Positions 1-9,780 of a stretch of 64,000 bases of DNA are shown here, piece by piece. Source of the DNA: Phallusia mammillata (taxonomy: Eukaryota; Chordata; Ascidiacea; Phlebobranchia; Ascidiidae); NCBI GenBank assembly GCA_003260075.1, contig QLIY01000878.1, positions 1 to 64,000 of the forward strand, given 5' to 3'. Every line of letters begins with the position of its first letter. Within the stretch, counting starts at the first letter, position 1. The notes under the pieces were generated by a model. It ran no database searches, was not told the origin of the DNA, and worked only from the letters and a program-made list of their open reading frames with translations. The position numbers were made by a program, and so were the translations under genes.

Positions 1-79
1 CTATGCTGACTCCTAGCTTTAAGGTACCATACGGTTAAGCTGCTGATTTAAGTTTGCGCAGGCTTCTAACATCCTAAAG

Positions 80-130
80 CAGGGGTGGGCAACCTTTTTT
101 ACTGTGGGGCCAAATACAATTGCCAAAATT
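80..130 (+). mobile_element. hAT-type terminal sequence (left end only)
   Basis: The sequence CAGGGGTGGGCAACC starting here is a typical outer end of hAT-family DNA transposons, and it is followed by a GGGGCC/GGGGGCCGC stretch as in many such elements. No matching right end was found nearby, and the following DNA is scrambled by a C-run duplication. It is a fragment. Confidence 0.4.
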
Positions 131-159
131 AGATCGGGGGCCGCACCTGTGTATAACAC

Positions 160-1205
160 AAGGTGATTTTACTTTGTTGCATACCAAATTTGCTTAACTG
201 CAAACAAAATTCGCATTTGATTCTAGCCACCCATTGCGTGATTACAGAAAAATAGCACTCCCCCCCCCCACAAGGTGATTTTACTTTGTTGCGTACCAAA
301 TTTGCTTAACTGCAAACAAAATTCGCATTTGATTTTTGACGCCTTAACATGCAGCTCACAACTTTTCAGTAACAAAAAAAATTAAGTGTCACAAACAATC
401 TTGGATTTTTAACATTATGACAAATGTTCTCAATGTTTTATCATAACAAAGGTATACAGCATTTTGCTACTTTATCTATCAGTTCAAACGTTTCCTGTAT
501 GGTTTAGCTAGTCTTAGCTATAACTTTAAATTTACAAGAATTTTGAAACTTTGTACAGTTTTAACACAATAAAAACAAACGTTATTTGCTAAAATCAGAA
601 TTTTCAAACATTAGTTAACACAGTGGCTGCTAAACTGGTACAAGCGCCACGTCTGTCACCTTTTTAACGACAGAACACTTATTATACTAAACTTTATCTA
701 AAACAACTGTTACCACGAGGTCAAAATCGAATCTAAAAGAAATCCCCCCCCCCTTCAGTAACAAAAAAAATTAAGTGTCACAAACAATCTTGGATTTTTA
801 AAATTATGACAAATGTTCTCAATGTTTTATCATTACAAAGGAATACAACATTTTGCTACTTTATCTATCAGTTTAAACGTTTCCTGTATGGTTTAGCTTG
901 TCTTAGCTATAACTGGAAATTTGCAAAAATTTTGAAACTTTGTACAGTTTTAACACAACAAAAAGAAACGTTATTTGCTAATATCAGAATTTTCAAACAT
1001 TAGTTGCTAAACTGGCACAAGCGCCACGTCTGTCACCTTTTTAACGACAGAACACTTGTTATACTAAACTTTATCCAAACCAACTGTTACCACGAGGTCA
1101 AAACCTCCATAAGAACCCCCCCCCCGTCTGTCACCTTTTTAACGACAGAACACTTGTTATACTAAACTTTATCTAAACCAACTGCTACCACGAGGTCAAA
1201 ACTTC
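160..1205. repeat. Three direct duplications joined by C-runs
   Basis: C-runs at 260-269, 744-753 and 1116-1125 are each followed by a near-copy of sequence to their left: about 160-235 repeats at 270-340, about 367-740 repeats at 756-1110, and the segment beginning GTCTGTCACC occurs at about 650, 1029 and 1126. Copies differ by scattered substitutions and small indels. No gene was recognised here or in 1206-2330, which is plain AT-rich sequence. Confidence 0.8.
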
Positions 1206-2330
1206 CATAAGAAATGAACAAGTATGACGTAACAAGCGCTTTGAATTGCAAAATGCGCGAAACCCACTACATAGTCCTATGAGAGAAACTAAATATCCCA
1301 CGAGAGAAAACCATTTCTACAAAACTTTTTTGATTTTTTTAAAAGTAAATTTGGTCTAAAAAAAAACGATTGTTGTGAAACAAACCTACTCTCTTACCTA
1401 AATTTCTCAACTGTGTTTTAGCTTGTGTGAATTATCCACATAAGCTTTTGGTTCAACCTAAATATTAATAATATAAGTGCATATTTAGCTCAGACTGTTA
1501 CGACTCAACCCTTTATTCCAGCTTTCACAGGACACAATATTACTAAATAAATATTTTCTCGTTAATAAAATCTCCGTTCAAATAAAGCAAAGGTCTGCGC
1601 CAATTCAGGGTCATTAAATCAAATCAAGAAATTTAGCATGAAATCCACTCAATCGATCGCTGTATTTTGTTTTCAGACACTGATGATGCTTATAAAAGCA
1701 AAATGCATTTCTTTAGTGGTTTTTATGCGGAAATTTTCTGACTTTATTACTAAATTACATAAATTAGTTAAGCAGACCAGGGTTTACTAACCAGGGGTTG
1801 TTAAAATCATTATTGCTGAAAAATATTGGCAACACAAACATTGCAATCAAATACCAACAATAATATACTTCATAATATCACTTTAATCCACAAAAATGTA
1901 AAATATTGGTTTTACTTGTGCAACAATAGGCTGGTTTTTCCTATTACAATCATGGCTTTAAAATATGAAATATTTTGTGTCACTAACACAAATTTTGTAC
2001 AATATTATGGTGTTCCATAAACAAAATTTAAAACTGTCATAATGAACATAAACATAAAAAGAAATTTGAAGTTGAAAATAAGAAACACACTTGAAACTTG
2101 TGAACAAAATATTTAATATCACCTCATAAAATGCACAAAACATTTGAATTGAGCACTGACAGTGATTTAAATAACTAAGCTACAATCAAGTTTCCAAACT
2201 GTCCATCAAACACAATAAAGTCTTGCATAGTTCTTAAAGTGCAATCAAAAAATCAGGTTGTTTGATTTTGTGAGGTGCAAAAAGTTGTAGGTTTGCATGA
2301 AATATAGTTTGCTTGTTAAAAAATATCCTG

Positions 2331-2375
2331 CACAATTGCACTAAAACAATCACCAAACCAGAATAGCTGTGCACT
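2331..2375 (+). repeat. Dispersed repeat, copy 1
   Basis: A stretch beginning CACAATTGCACTAAAACAAT recurs at 7185-7227 with a few differences (AAACCAGAATAGCTG against AAGCCGGAAATAGCTG). Two diverged copies 5 kb apart, outside the C-run duplications, suggest an interspersed repeat of unknown class. Confidence 0.5.
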
Positions 2376-2440
2376 GTCAAAAAACTACAGCATGCTAATA
2401 CATTGAGAGCACAATGGTGATGGCTAATAAATATGCTGCA

Positions 2441-2763
2441 GGACCCCTTTTATTACCAAATGTTAATATATGTGACTATTATGTGAATAACAAACCATTA
2501 ACATGAGACCACTTTCCATTTTTTGTGTGCGTTTTTTTGCATTTTGTCGCTTTGCAACAATGTTGTCTTGCAAGATATGCCATTATCCTGATCCCCCCCC
2601 CCAGGACCCCTTTTATTACCAAATGTTAATATATGTGACTATTATGTGAAAAACAAACTATTAACATGAGACCACTTTTCATTTTTTTTGTGCGTTTTTT
2701 TTTGCATTTTGTCACTTTATAACAATGTTGTCTTGCAAGATATGCCATTATCCTGAAGAATGC
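2441..2763. repeat. Direct duplication around a C-run
   Basis: The segment at about 2441-2592 restarts at 2603 after a run of ten C (2593-2602). The copies are about 95% alike, differing by substitutions and lengths of T-runs. No coding sequence is visible. Confidence 0.8.
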
Positions 2764-2812
2764 GTCTTGTATGGGATGTCGAAACGTTGAATATTTACAA
2801 TAAAACTGCTGG
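2752..2812 (+). mobile_element. Possible retroelement 3' tail
   Basis: CCTGAAGAATGCG followed by GTCGAAACGTTGAATATTTA and an AATAAAA stretch resembles the 3' tails often found on animal non-LTR or Penelope-like elements (a CGAAACGTTG core before AATAAA). No reverse transcriptase is visible nearby. The assignment rests on the tail motif only. Confidence 0.3.
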
Positions 2813-3019
2813 AAGAGCAATACCCATTTATACATCAGCTTATTTTTTACTGGCTTAAGTTGCAATTAAACCTTTCCTAAATGAAACTTTGCACATCATT
2901 CAGAAATACAGTGAGTAAGAAGTATGTAGACATGTGAACTGTTAGGGAACTTGCAATGTTATGTAAAGAGAACTTCAAAGTTGTTTTGGCATAAAACAAG
3001 AAAAAACATCTCTCTATGG

Positions 3020-4689
3020 CTACGTTTTATCTCGTCGATGTTTTAATTCAATCATTTTTGCCCAGGCATGTTGCATGTCTTCAACATCAACCAATTGTTT
3101 CTCGACGATTGTCTTCACTAATTGTTCTCTTGCATTTCCAATGAAATTATGCAATAAGAAGTGTGGCATCGGGCCGTAAGGATTGTTTGTTTGTTTGTGG
3201 GAAGCAGTCAAGCAGAACTCTGATAATTCCCATTGTCTAACAAACAAAGAATATTGTGTAACAGTGCAAAGTATAAAATATATTAAATCTGTAAAGTGTA
3301 AAGAACTACATACAGGGCATAACTTATAAAGAATCAACTTCAGATAGCAAGCTATCATTTGTGTACAATTAACCGAGGTTTGAAGCACTGTTACTTGGGC
3401 AAACAGTTAAAACAAACCAGCAGGAGACAGAAAAAATAGATAATACTGAAGTTTGTACCAAATTAGGTCACTGTGAATTTCTTTTTCCAGTGTTAAAAAA
3501 GGAACATTAGTGCGAAGCATATTTGACTACAGTTGCAAATTGCATTTACCAACCAAAAGAAGGGAAACAAAAAAACTCACTAAATTCATACTGACCTCTC
3601 CACCCCAGTCTTGAGCTTTCAAAGTCTGCATTTCAATCTTCTTAAACTGCTGTTTGGTGAACTCTTTCACATAGAAATAATCAACTAAAGGGGTTAACAT
3701 GTAACTGTGGATCCATGTACCGTAGTAATCACTGTCTCCCCCCCCCCAAAGTGTAAAGAACTACATACAGGGCATAACTTATAAAGAATCAACTTCAGAT
3801 AGCAAGCTATCATTTGTGTACAATTAACCGAGGTTTGAAGCACTGTTACTTGGGCAAACAGTTAAAACAAACCAGCAGGAGACAGAAAAAATAGATAATA
3901 CTGAAGTTTGTACCAAATTAGGTCACTGTGAATTTCTTTTTCCAGTGTTAAAAAAGGAACATTAGTGCGAAGCATATTTGACTACAGTTGCAAATTGCAT
4001 TTACCAACCAAAAGAAGGGAAACAAAAACCCCCCCCCCTTGTACCAAATTAGGTCACTGTGAATTTCTTTTTCCAGTGTTAAAAAAAGGAACATTAGTGC
4101 GAAGCATATTTGACTACGGTTGCAAATTGCATTTACCAACCAAAAGAAGGGAAACAAAATAACTCACTAAATTCATACTGACCTCTCCACCCCAGTCTTG
4201 AGCTTTCAAAGTCTGCATTTCAATCTTCTTAAACTCCTGTTTCACATAGAAATGCCCCCCCCCCGAAGAAGTTTCTGCAAATGGTAATTGTTCATAATAT
4301 TGAAATAAGACTGGCAAGTCCTGTAGTTATGTCATGAGGTAAATAACAGAAGGGAATAGCTATGACTATGATTATCTGGAAATGATGACTTAACTGCTAC
4401 TGAACTGTCTGCATAAAAAACAATATCAACAAGGTATCCTTGTTTCTTAAACTGTGCACCAAAACGACCTGTTTAATTTACATTTTCTAAAGGCCACGAA
4501 ACAAAAATATAGTTTTGCTCGTGCAGATGGTTTAAAAAAATTTCAAAGTAAACATTAAAGTCCATTTTATTGTCACCTTTGTTTCAAAGCAATCTCCTCC
4601 AGTTCTCAATTTAATCCCTTTGTTATATTTTCATGATGGTTGACATAACCACCAGGAAATCCAAGAGTCCCATCAAATCTTAGCTGCAT
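3020..4689 (-). pseudogene. NUDT16: NUDT16-like Nudix hydrolase, interrupted
   Basis: Known role of the family: NUDT16 removes caps from U8 snoRNA and other RNAs and hydrolyses IDP-type nucleotides. Exons on the minus strand: 4577-4689 encodes MQLRFDGTLGFPGGYV and the start of the Nudix box; 3596 to about 3738 encodes the DYFYVKEFTKQQF segment; 3020-3236 encodes the C-terminal MPHFLLHNFIGNAREQL block typical of NUDT16. Two breaks are visible. A TGA at 4606-4608 lies in the Nudix box where GLN-R-EL is expected, a CGA-to-TGA change. A spare CAAA unit in a small tetranucleotide repeat (about 3182-3199) shifts the frame just before the C-terminal block. The exon for the N-terminus was not found, and the middle exon is partly duplicated at 4183-4254 with a 12-bp in-frame deletion. 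It could be a true pseudogene, a null allele, or assembly error. The family assignment is firm; the state of the gene is not. Confidence 0.72.
3291..4254. repeat. Threefold duplicated block over a NUDT16-like exon
   Basis: The block at about 3291-3575 restarts at 3748 after a C-run (3738-3747), and part of it restarts again at 4039 after a second C-run (4029-4038). A third C-run is at 4255-4264. The last copy carries a second version of the Nudix gene's middle exon (4183-4254) that lacks 12 bp present at 3640-3670. This in-frame difference suggests two alleles rather than random error. Confidence 0.78.
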
Positions 4690-4927
4690 CTGAAATGGAT
4701 ATTAATACTTTTTTTAACCACTATCTGAGGTGAATTAAAAAAGCATGGGAGCATTTGCTAAATTCAACCATGAGATCAAAACAATCCAAATACTTTGGCA
4801 CAAATGCAACAATACATTTTAGCTGCATCTGAAACAGGCATAAACACAACATCTTTTACCTACATTTTTTTTGTTTTACCTTGTAGCATAAATAACTAGA
4901 AAGGTGGCTTTCCTATATATTCCCGTT

Positions 4928-4931
<4 letters not shown>

Positions 4932-4994
<63 letters not shown>
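4932..4994. repeat. 63-nt pure C tract
   Basis: An uninterrupted run of about 63 C. The only others of comparable length are at about 29,006-29,050 and 48,651-48,702. The apparent glycine or proline open frames across it are meaningless translations of the homopolymer. Confidence 0.9.
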
Positions 4995-5153
4995 TGATCT
5001 ACAAACATGATTGTTTTTGCAAGCAAAAACGAATGGGTCCCCCCACATATGTTTATTCTAAGATATAAAACCTTCGCTAAAACTGAAAATATGTGTGCTA
5101 ACTTAATAAAATCACATAGCAATACTGCGCTGTTTTCTAATCATCAAAAATAC

Positions 5154-5315
5154 TGCCTCGTAAAACACCAGCCCACATGTCAAGCAGTGATCTCACACTA
5201 TGCATTAAATCGCCGCAATTGTAAACCAATGAATTGCTCCCTTGGGCTTTCCAGTGTACACATATTATGGGCTGTAATGGTAACTATTTGGATATTGAGC
5301 CGAAATTTTGAACAC
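5154..5315 (-). pseudogene. Possible decayed protein-kinase exon
   Basis: Read on the minus strand in one continuous 54-codon frame, this stretch gives KIS..., then YVYTGKPKGAIHWFTIAAI, then DHCLTCGLVFYEAVF, followed by a GT that could be a donor. The order and spacing resemble the end of a tyrosine-kinase-like activation segment (TGK.K.PIRWMAPEAI) and subdomain IX (SDVWSFGVLLYE). Three in-frame stops interrupt it and the DFG and APE positions are altered. TGKPKG alone would also fit an AMP-binding enzyme, but the second block does not. It is unrelated in strand and sequence to the MLCK-like gene to the right. Confidence 0.33.
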
Positions 5316-5501
5316 TAAATGGTAACCCACTGCAAACAATTTTTTAAAAATTTTAGTTCATATCACGGGTTTGCATTTCTGACCTTAGGGAGTGAAAAAA
5401 CTAAAACAGATTATTTTGGGGTTAAAGGGGTGAAAAATGGGTGAAATTAGAAGTTAAGAAAATTATTTAGAAAACCTTACATTGCACCAACCAACAAACC
5501 C

Positions 5502-6436
5502 CTAGATCAGAACCTGCGGCCCGCTTGCCTTTTTAATGTGGCCCCGTCACAATATATTAAAGTCTACAACATAGCATCACAAAAAGAAACAAAAAAAAAG
5601 ATTATTATGTACAAATATTTCCTTGAAATGACTTCTACGTTATTGGTAATTTATTTCTAATATCTTCCCATTCCACATTATGACATCAAACTTCCATAAC
5701 AAATGCTACACATTCAACCACTTGCTATATTTGTGATGTAACAGTCCCTCGATTGCATCTCCTTGCAGTAACAAATCATTTGCCATGTGGTGTTAGTTTT
5801 AAATTAATTTTAGTGCTAGTATTTTTAGTCAAAATATGTGATAAACATGTATGCCTTTATTCGAACATGTACCAGCAAAGAAAAATCAAATCTGGGGCGA
5901 CAAATTATAAAACCACTTGTGTGCTTTGGGTATTTTTACACACCCCCCCCCCTTATTGGTAATTTATTTCTAATATCTTCCCATTCCACATTATGACGTC
6001 AAACTTCCATAAAAAATACTACACATTCAACCACTTGCTACATTTGTGACGTAACCGTCACTCGATTGCATCTCCTTGCAGTAACAAATCATTTGCCAAT
6101 GTGGTGTTAGTTTTAAATTGATTTGAGTGCTAGTAGCGTGCGATCCTTCGAAAATATATTTTTGGAAAAAAGACAGATCGATAATGACGATAGAGGTTTT
6201 CCAGAAAGAATGGACAAACTACTTTGTAGCAAAAATTAATGATAAACTTGTATGCCTTGTTTGTTGCAAACATGTAGCAACAAAGAAAAAATCAAATCTG
6301 GAGCGATAAAATGTAAAACCACTTGTGTGCTTTTGGTATTTTTACACGGAATTTGAAAGTAAAAAAATAGTTGGCCCGCCCGAAAATGTTGTGCAATTCA
6401 TGCGGCCCGCAGTAGTAAGTAAATTCCCCACCCCTG
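5502..6436 (+). mobile_element. hAT transposon relic
   Basis: The left boundary is near AACCTGCGGCCCGC (5511-5524). The right boundary reads GCGGCCCGCAGTAGTAAG, then CCCCACCCCTG, the inverted form of a typical hAT end (CAGGGGTGGGG). Inside lies a relic of a transposase N-terminus (6127-6309). A C-run (about 5943-5952) with a restarted segment (about 5640 onward repeated from 5953) inflates the element, so its real length is nearer 0.6 kb. No clear target-site duplication was found. Confidence 0.55.
6127..6309 (+). pseudogene. Relic hAT transposase N-terminal fragment
   Basis: The 60-residue frame contains FQKEWTNYFVAKINDKLVCL, then VCCKHVATKKKSNLER. The pattern F..EW...YF....K..CL.C...VA..K..NL.R is the BED-like zinc-binding entry segment of hAT transposases of the ZBED/GTF2IRD2-like type. 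The frame ends right after this segment, with none of the catalytic or dimerisation domain left, so it is an inactive remnant. A diverged duplicate (CDKHVCL...) is visible at about 5840-5905. Confidence 0.6.
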
Positions 6437-6868
6437 GTTTAAGGTTTAGACAGGACAAAAGTGCTTGTATGTTAAAAAAAACTAAATAAAACAAAGTAAT
6501 GAAAAATATCACACTGTTATTAAGTTATCATACTTGCACACTGATAGGTTCAAAATTACCTATTAAATTCTAAGTTCAATAGATCAATTAAAGAAAAATC
6601 CGATCCACAAAACAGGATTAATAGAATTCATCAAAATGTTTGTCAAAACACAGAATTTATCAACACAAATAGCCAAGTTTTTGGTTTAGCAGTAAATATC
6701 TGTCAAAAAATCCCGGCTATGAACTTTAAACAAGCTTTGTCGAAACAGCGACAACTAGCGGATATACATCCTTTTTACTTATATCGTTAACCGGCATATT
6801 TGCTCTCATGGCTTTTACTTTTTAGGTCATTTTCATCGGGCAGCCAATCAAGTGCGGTCGGGAGTGGA

Positions 6869-9082
6869 ATGATTGTTCGTGTGGTGAGAGCACTATCACA
6901 GAATGAATATTTTGATTCTTTCTTCGAAAAAGATGGGGAAGAAACGGACGAAGAAACATACGGCGACGAAAATTCAATATGGTGAGAAATTATGTCTTTT
7001 AAAATCTGGTTGTTTTGATATAATATGCCCCCGGTACACTTACCGATAGCTATCCGCCTATGTTCAACTTATTCAATTTAGAATTGATTTTTACTTCCTA
7101 TTACTGTCACATGGCACTGAAACTAAACTTGCGACCCCAAAATTGAGTTGAGTTTATTTCGCTTGGTAAGAGACAACATAGTAACACAATTGCACTAAAA
7201 CAATCACCAAGCCGGAAATAGCTGCGCAACGTTAAAACGTTATAAAGCGCAAAAAAGTGTCGGGCATAATTGGTGGATAGTGGTACAATTCGCTGCAACT
7301 ACACCGTAAATTCCATAGGGAGTCGAGGCAAAGCTGATGCCCTTGATTCCAATTACTTCAATTAATGACGTCTTTGTGGGTTATTGTTACCTCCCTCGTG
7401 TAAAGGCCTGGATGTGGTTTGTTTATTCGGGAAATAAACACTTTAGTGTTCGGACTACATCTTCACAAACTCCAACTTTCTTTGACAAACAGGAAAACAA
7501 AAACAAAACATTTTAATAGTTTGCAAATATTTCTGGTATATTTGTTTGATGAAATTTGCGTTTCTTTTGCAGCAAGTTGCTCGCTTTGCAACCAACGTTG
7601 CGAGAATCTGCAAATGAAGAAGAGGAACAACAAAACCGTTGCAGTGTTCACCAAAGTAAAGATGCATCTTGCCCCCGCAGTAAACAGCCATCACAAGAAA
7701 TCATGGATAAAAACTTAACGGAAACACAGGACGGTTACAATGTTTCAAAAACAGAAAATGTCCAAAGTCCTGTAAAGGAGGAAAAGGCTATTGAAATTGA
7801 ACAGACTTGCGAACCAACAGACGAAAACAGTAAAAATGAAATGGAAACATTGGAAGGTTCTGAAAATTTGCGTGGCTTTCGTGCAATGTGCAAATCTTTT
7901 GACGAACCAAGTAATTATGAAAATGATTTGGATAAAACCGAAGAAAATTTGGTTTTCTTTCCCAAAATGAGGCAAGTTTCATGCAGTAGTGAAACTGATG
8001 CTATTCCTACTTTAAAGAAACTGTGTCGGAATGTGATTATGAAATGTTCAGGTATGTTTCAATTAATTGTAGCTAATCTCTATTTACATTTTGGTTTGCA
8101 TGCAATGATGAATTAGACGTTGTTTTTTCACCAAAAAAAAAGTGTTTTGAAAAGTTAAAACCCTGGTTGTCAATGGATTAAATACAAGCTTCTAAAAGCT
8201 GTTGTTGTGACTTTTTATTGTTGAATAAACAAATTTCCATTAAAGAATCATTTTCAAACATGAGGTTTAATCAAAACGTTATATCCAACAGTAGTGTCGT
8301 TGTGGAAACGAATGTTGTAACCAAATCAGAGGACGAGTCTATCAACAAATATGTGTATAGTACTTCTTTTTTCAGATAAAAAGTCGCTTTCCTTCGTGCA
8401 AGAAGATTCCCGAAATATGAATGAACTTATTCGAAACTTATTGGAGTTCAGCGACAAACAACACGGATTTGGATCTAAATCTCCTTTGTCAGGTGAAAAT
8501 ATGAATCAAAAATTTTTCTCGTCCGCCATTTTCTTTTCGATTAAGTTTTTGTCCGTGTTTGTTTTTAATGTTCCAGATAGCATTTTGATATCTTACCACA
8601 AGATTGTAAAAACCTCCGCTAAGTTCAGACCAGCTTGGATGTAGCTTGACAGTTTTTTGACCTTTGCACAAGAACTGAAGCATTCGCGAAGTACATTGCC
8701 ATTTCAACATTTACACATTTATGTTATCATTCTACAAGGATTTCTGTGCAGCTGTGGCATATCATGTTTCATATACCACATCGCCCCCCCCCCCACATTT
8801 ATGTTATCATTCTACAAGGATTTCTGTGCAGCTGTGGCATAGAATATATCATGTTTCATATACCACATCATGTTCAACAACAAATCACCAAAACATGCTT
8901 GATAAGTTTATATATCATTCCATTCAATGTTAAATGATTTACAGGGAATTCAACCAGTTGGGCTGATGACTTCTCAAATCACGTCACGTGTCAAAATGCT
9001 GAAACGCAAGTGGAGGAAATCCCACCAATGGAATCGATGGAAATTTACGACAACTGGAATGAAACTCGCGAAGGAGGCCTGG
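6869..9082 (+). CDS. Upstream exons, probable N-terminus of the two-kinase gene
   Basis: Four exons with good splice sites: 6826-6981 (ATG at 6869), 7573-8051, 8376-8492 and 8945-9082, together about 282 codons. The protein is hydrophilic, rich in Glu, Asp, Ser and Asn and probably disordered. It begins MIVRVVRALSQNEYFDSFF and has no domain I recognise. The later three exons all end in phase 1. The exon at 17,651 also takes a phase-1 acceptor, so this set could splice straight onto the kinase gene as an alternative N-terminus to the 13,023 exon. That link is inferred from phase and strand only. Frame also stays open past the donor at 9083 to a stop at 9310, so the last exon may instead run on as the end of a separate gene. 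The first exon follows a pyrimidine-rich acceptor (6810-6825), compatible with spliced-leader trans-splicing. Confidence 0.5.
7185..7227 (+). repeat. Dispersed repeat, copy 2
   Basis: Diverged partner of the stretch at 2331-2375, lying here in the intron between the first two upstream exons. It shares CACAATTGCACTAAAACAATCACC with the other copy in two blocks. Confidence 0.5.
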
Positions 9083-9780
9083 GTAAGGGTGTAAGAAAAC
9101 ATAAACGTAAAAGTTTTATTGCTGAAATTAAACCGAAGAGAGACCTTCTCACTGTTTTAACACATGACAAAACTCTCAACGTAAACATACCTGAATGGTT
9201 CAAACTCGCTTACGCTATAAAACTCTGGGCCAAAGAGCGTCCATCGGTATACATGATTTTTGTTTGCGGCAAACATAATTCACCCACGGTTTTCGGCATT
9301 ATCATTTTCTAATTTGAATAGCCACTCACTAATATCATTCGCCGGTTTCAATCCTGAAATCCACACCCCTGTTTCGAAAATCACTGTAATCAAACCCCAA
9401 GGGGGTAAAGAGGCCATTCTTAAACGACCCTTCAAGCAATGACGTCATTGCTGCTCTGGCGAATGTGACGTTACGGTTGAACATGAATGGAATAGTTTCG
9501 CTGCTAGCGTTATACCGCGGCAGGGTGAAGGGGTAATTGCACATGGAACCCTCTGTGTTCAAAATGACACAGTGACTGCTGTGATGCGGTATGTTATGTA
9601 ACAGGAAATACCACTGTTTCAAATACAGCAGTGGAGAATAGTTGGTGCAGCAATGTGCCAAATTTTCCTTTTAGTGTCAGGTTATGTGTACATTACAAAC
9701 AGGAGTTAACGTAGGAAAACTTACAGCGTTGAGGTACTTTAGTTCTGTCTTGTGTGGTTTAGTGCCCTGTGTAGTTCTAA

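Noticed and set aside
5154-5315. AMP-binding enzyme motif TGKPKG on the minus strand
   Set aside because: The single short motif fits, but the following block resembles a kinase subdomain and no other acyl-CoA synthetase motif is present.
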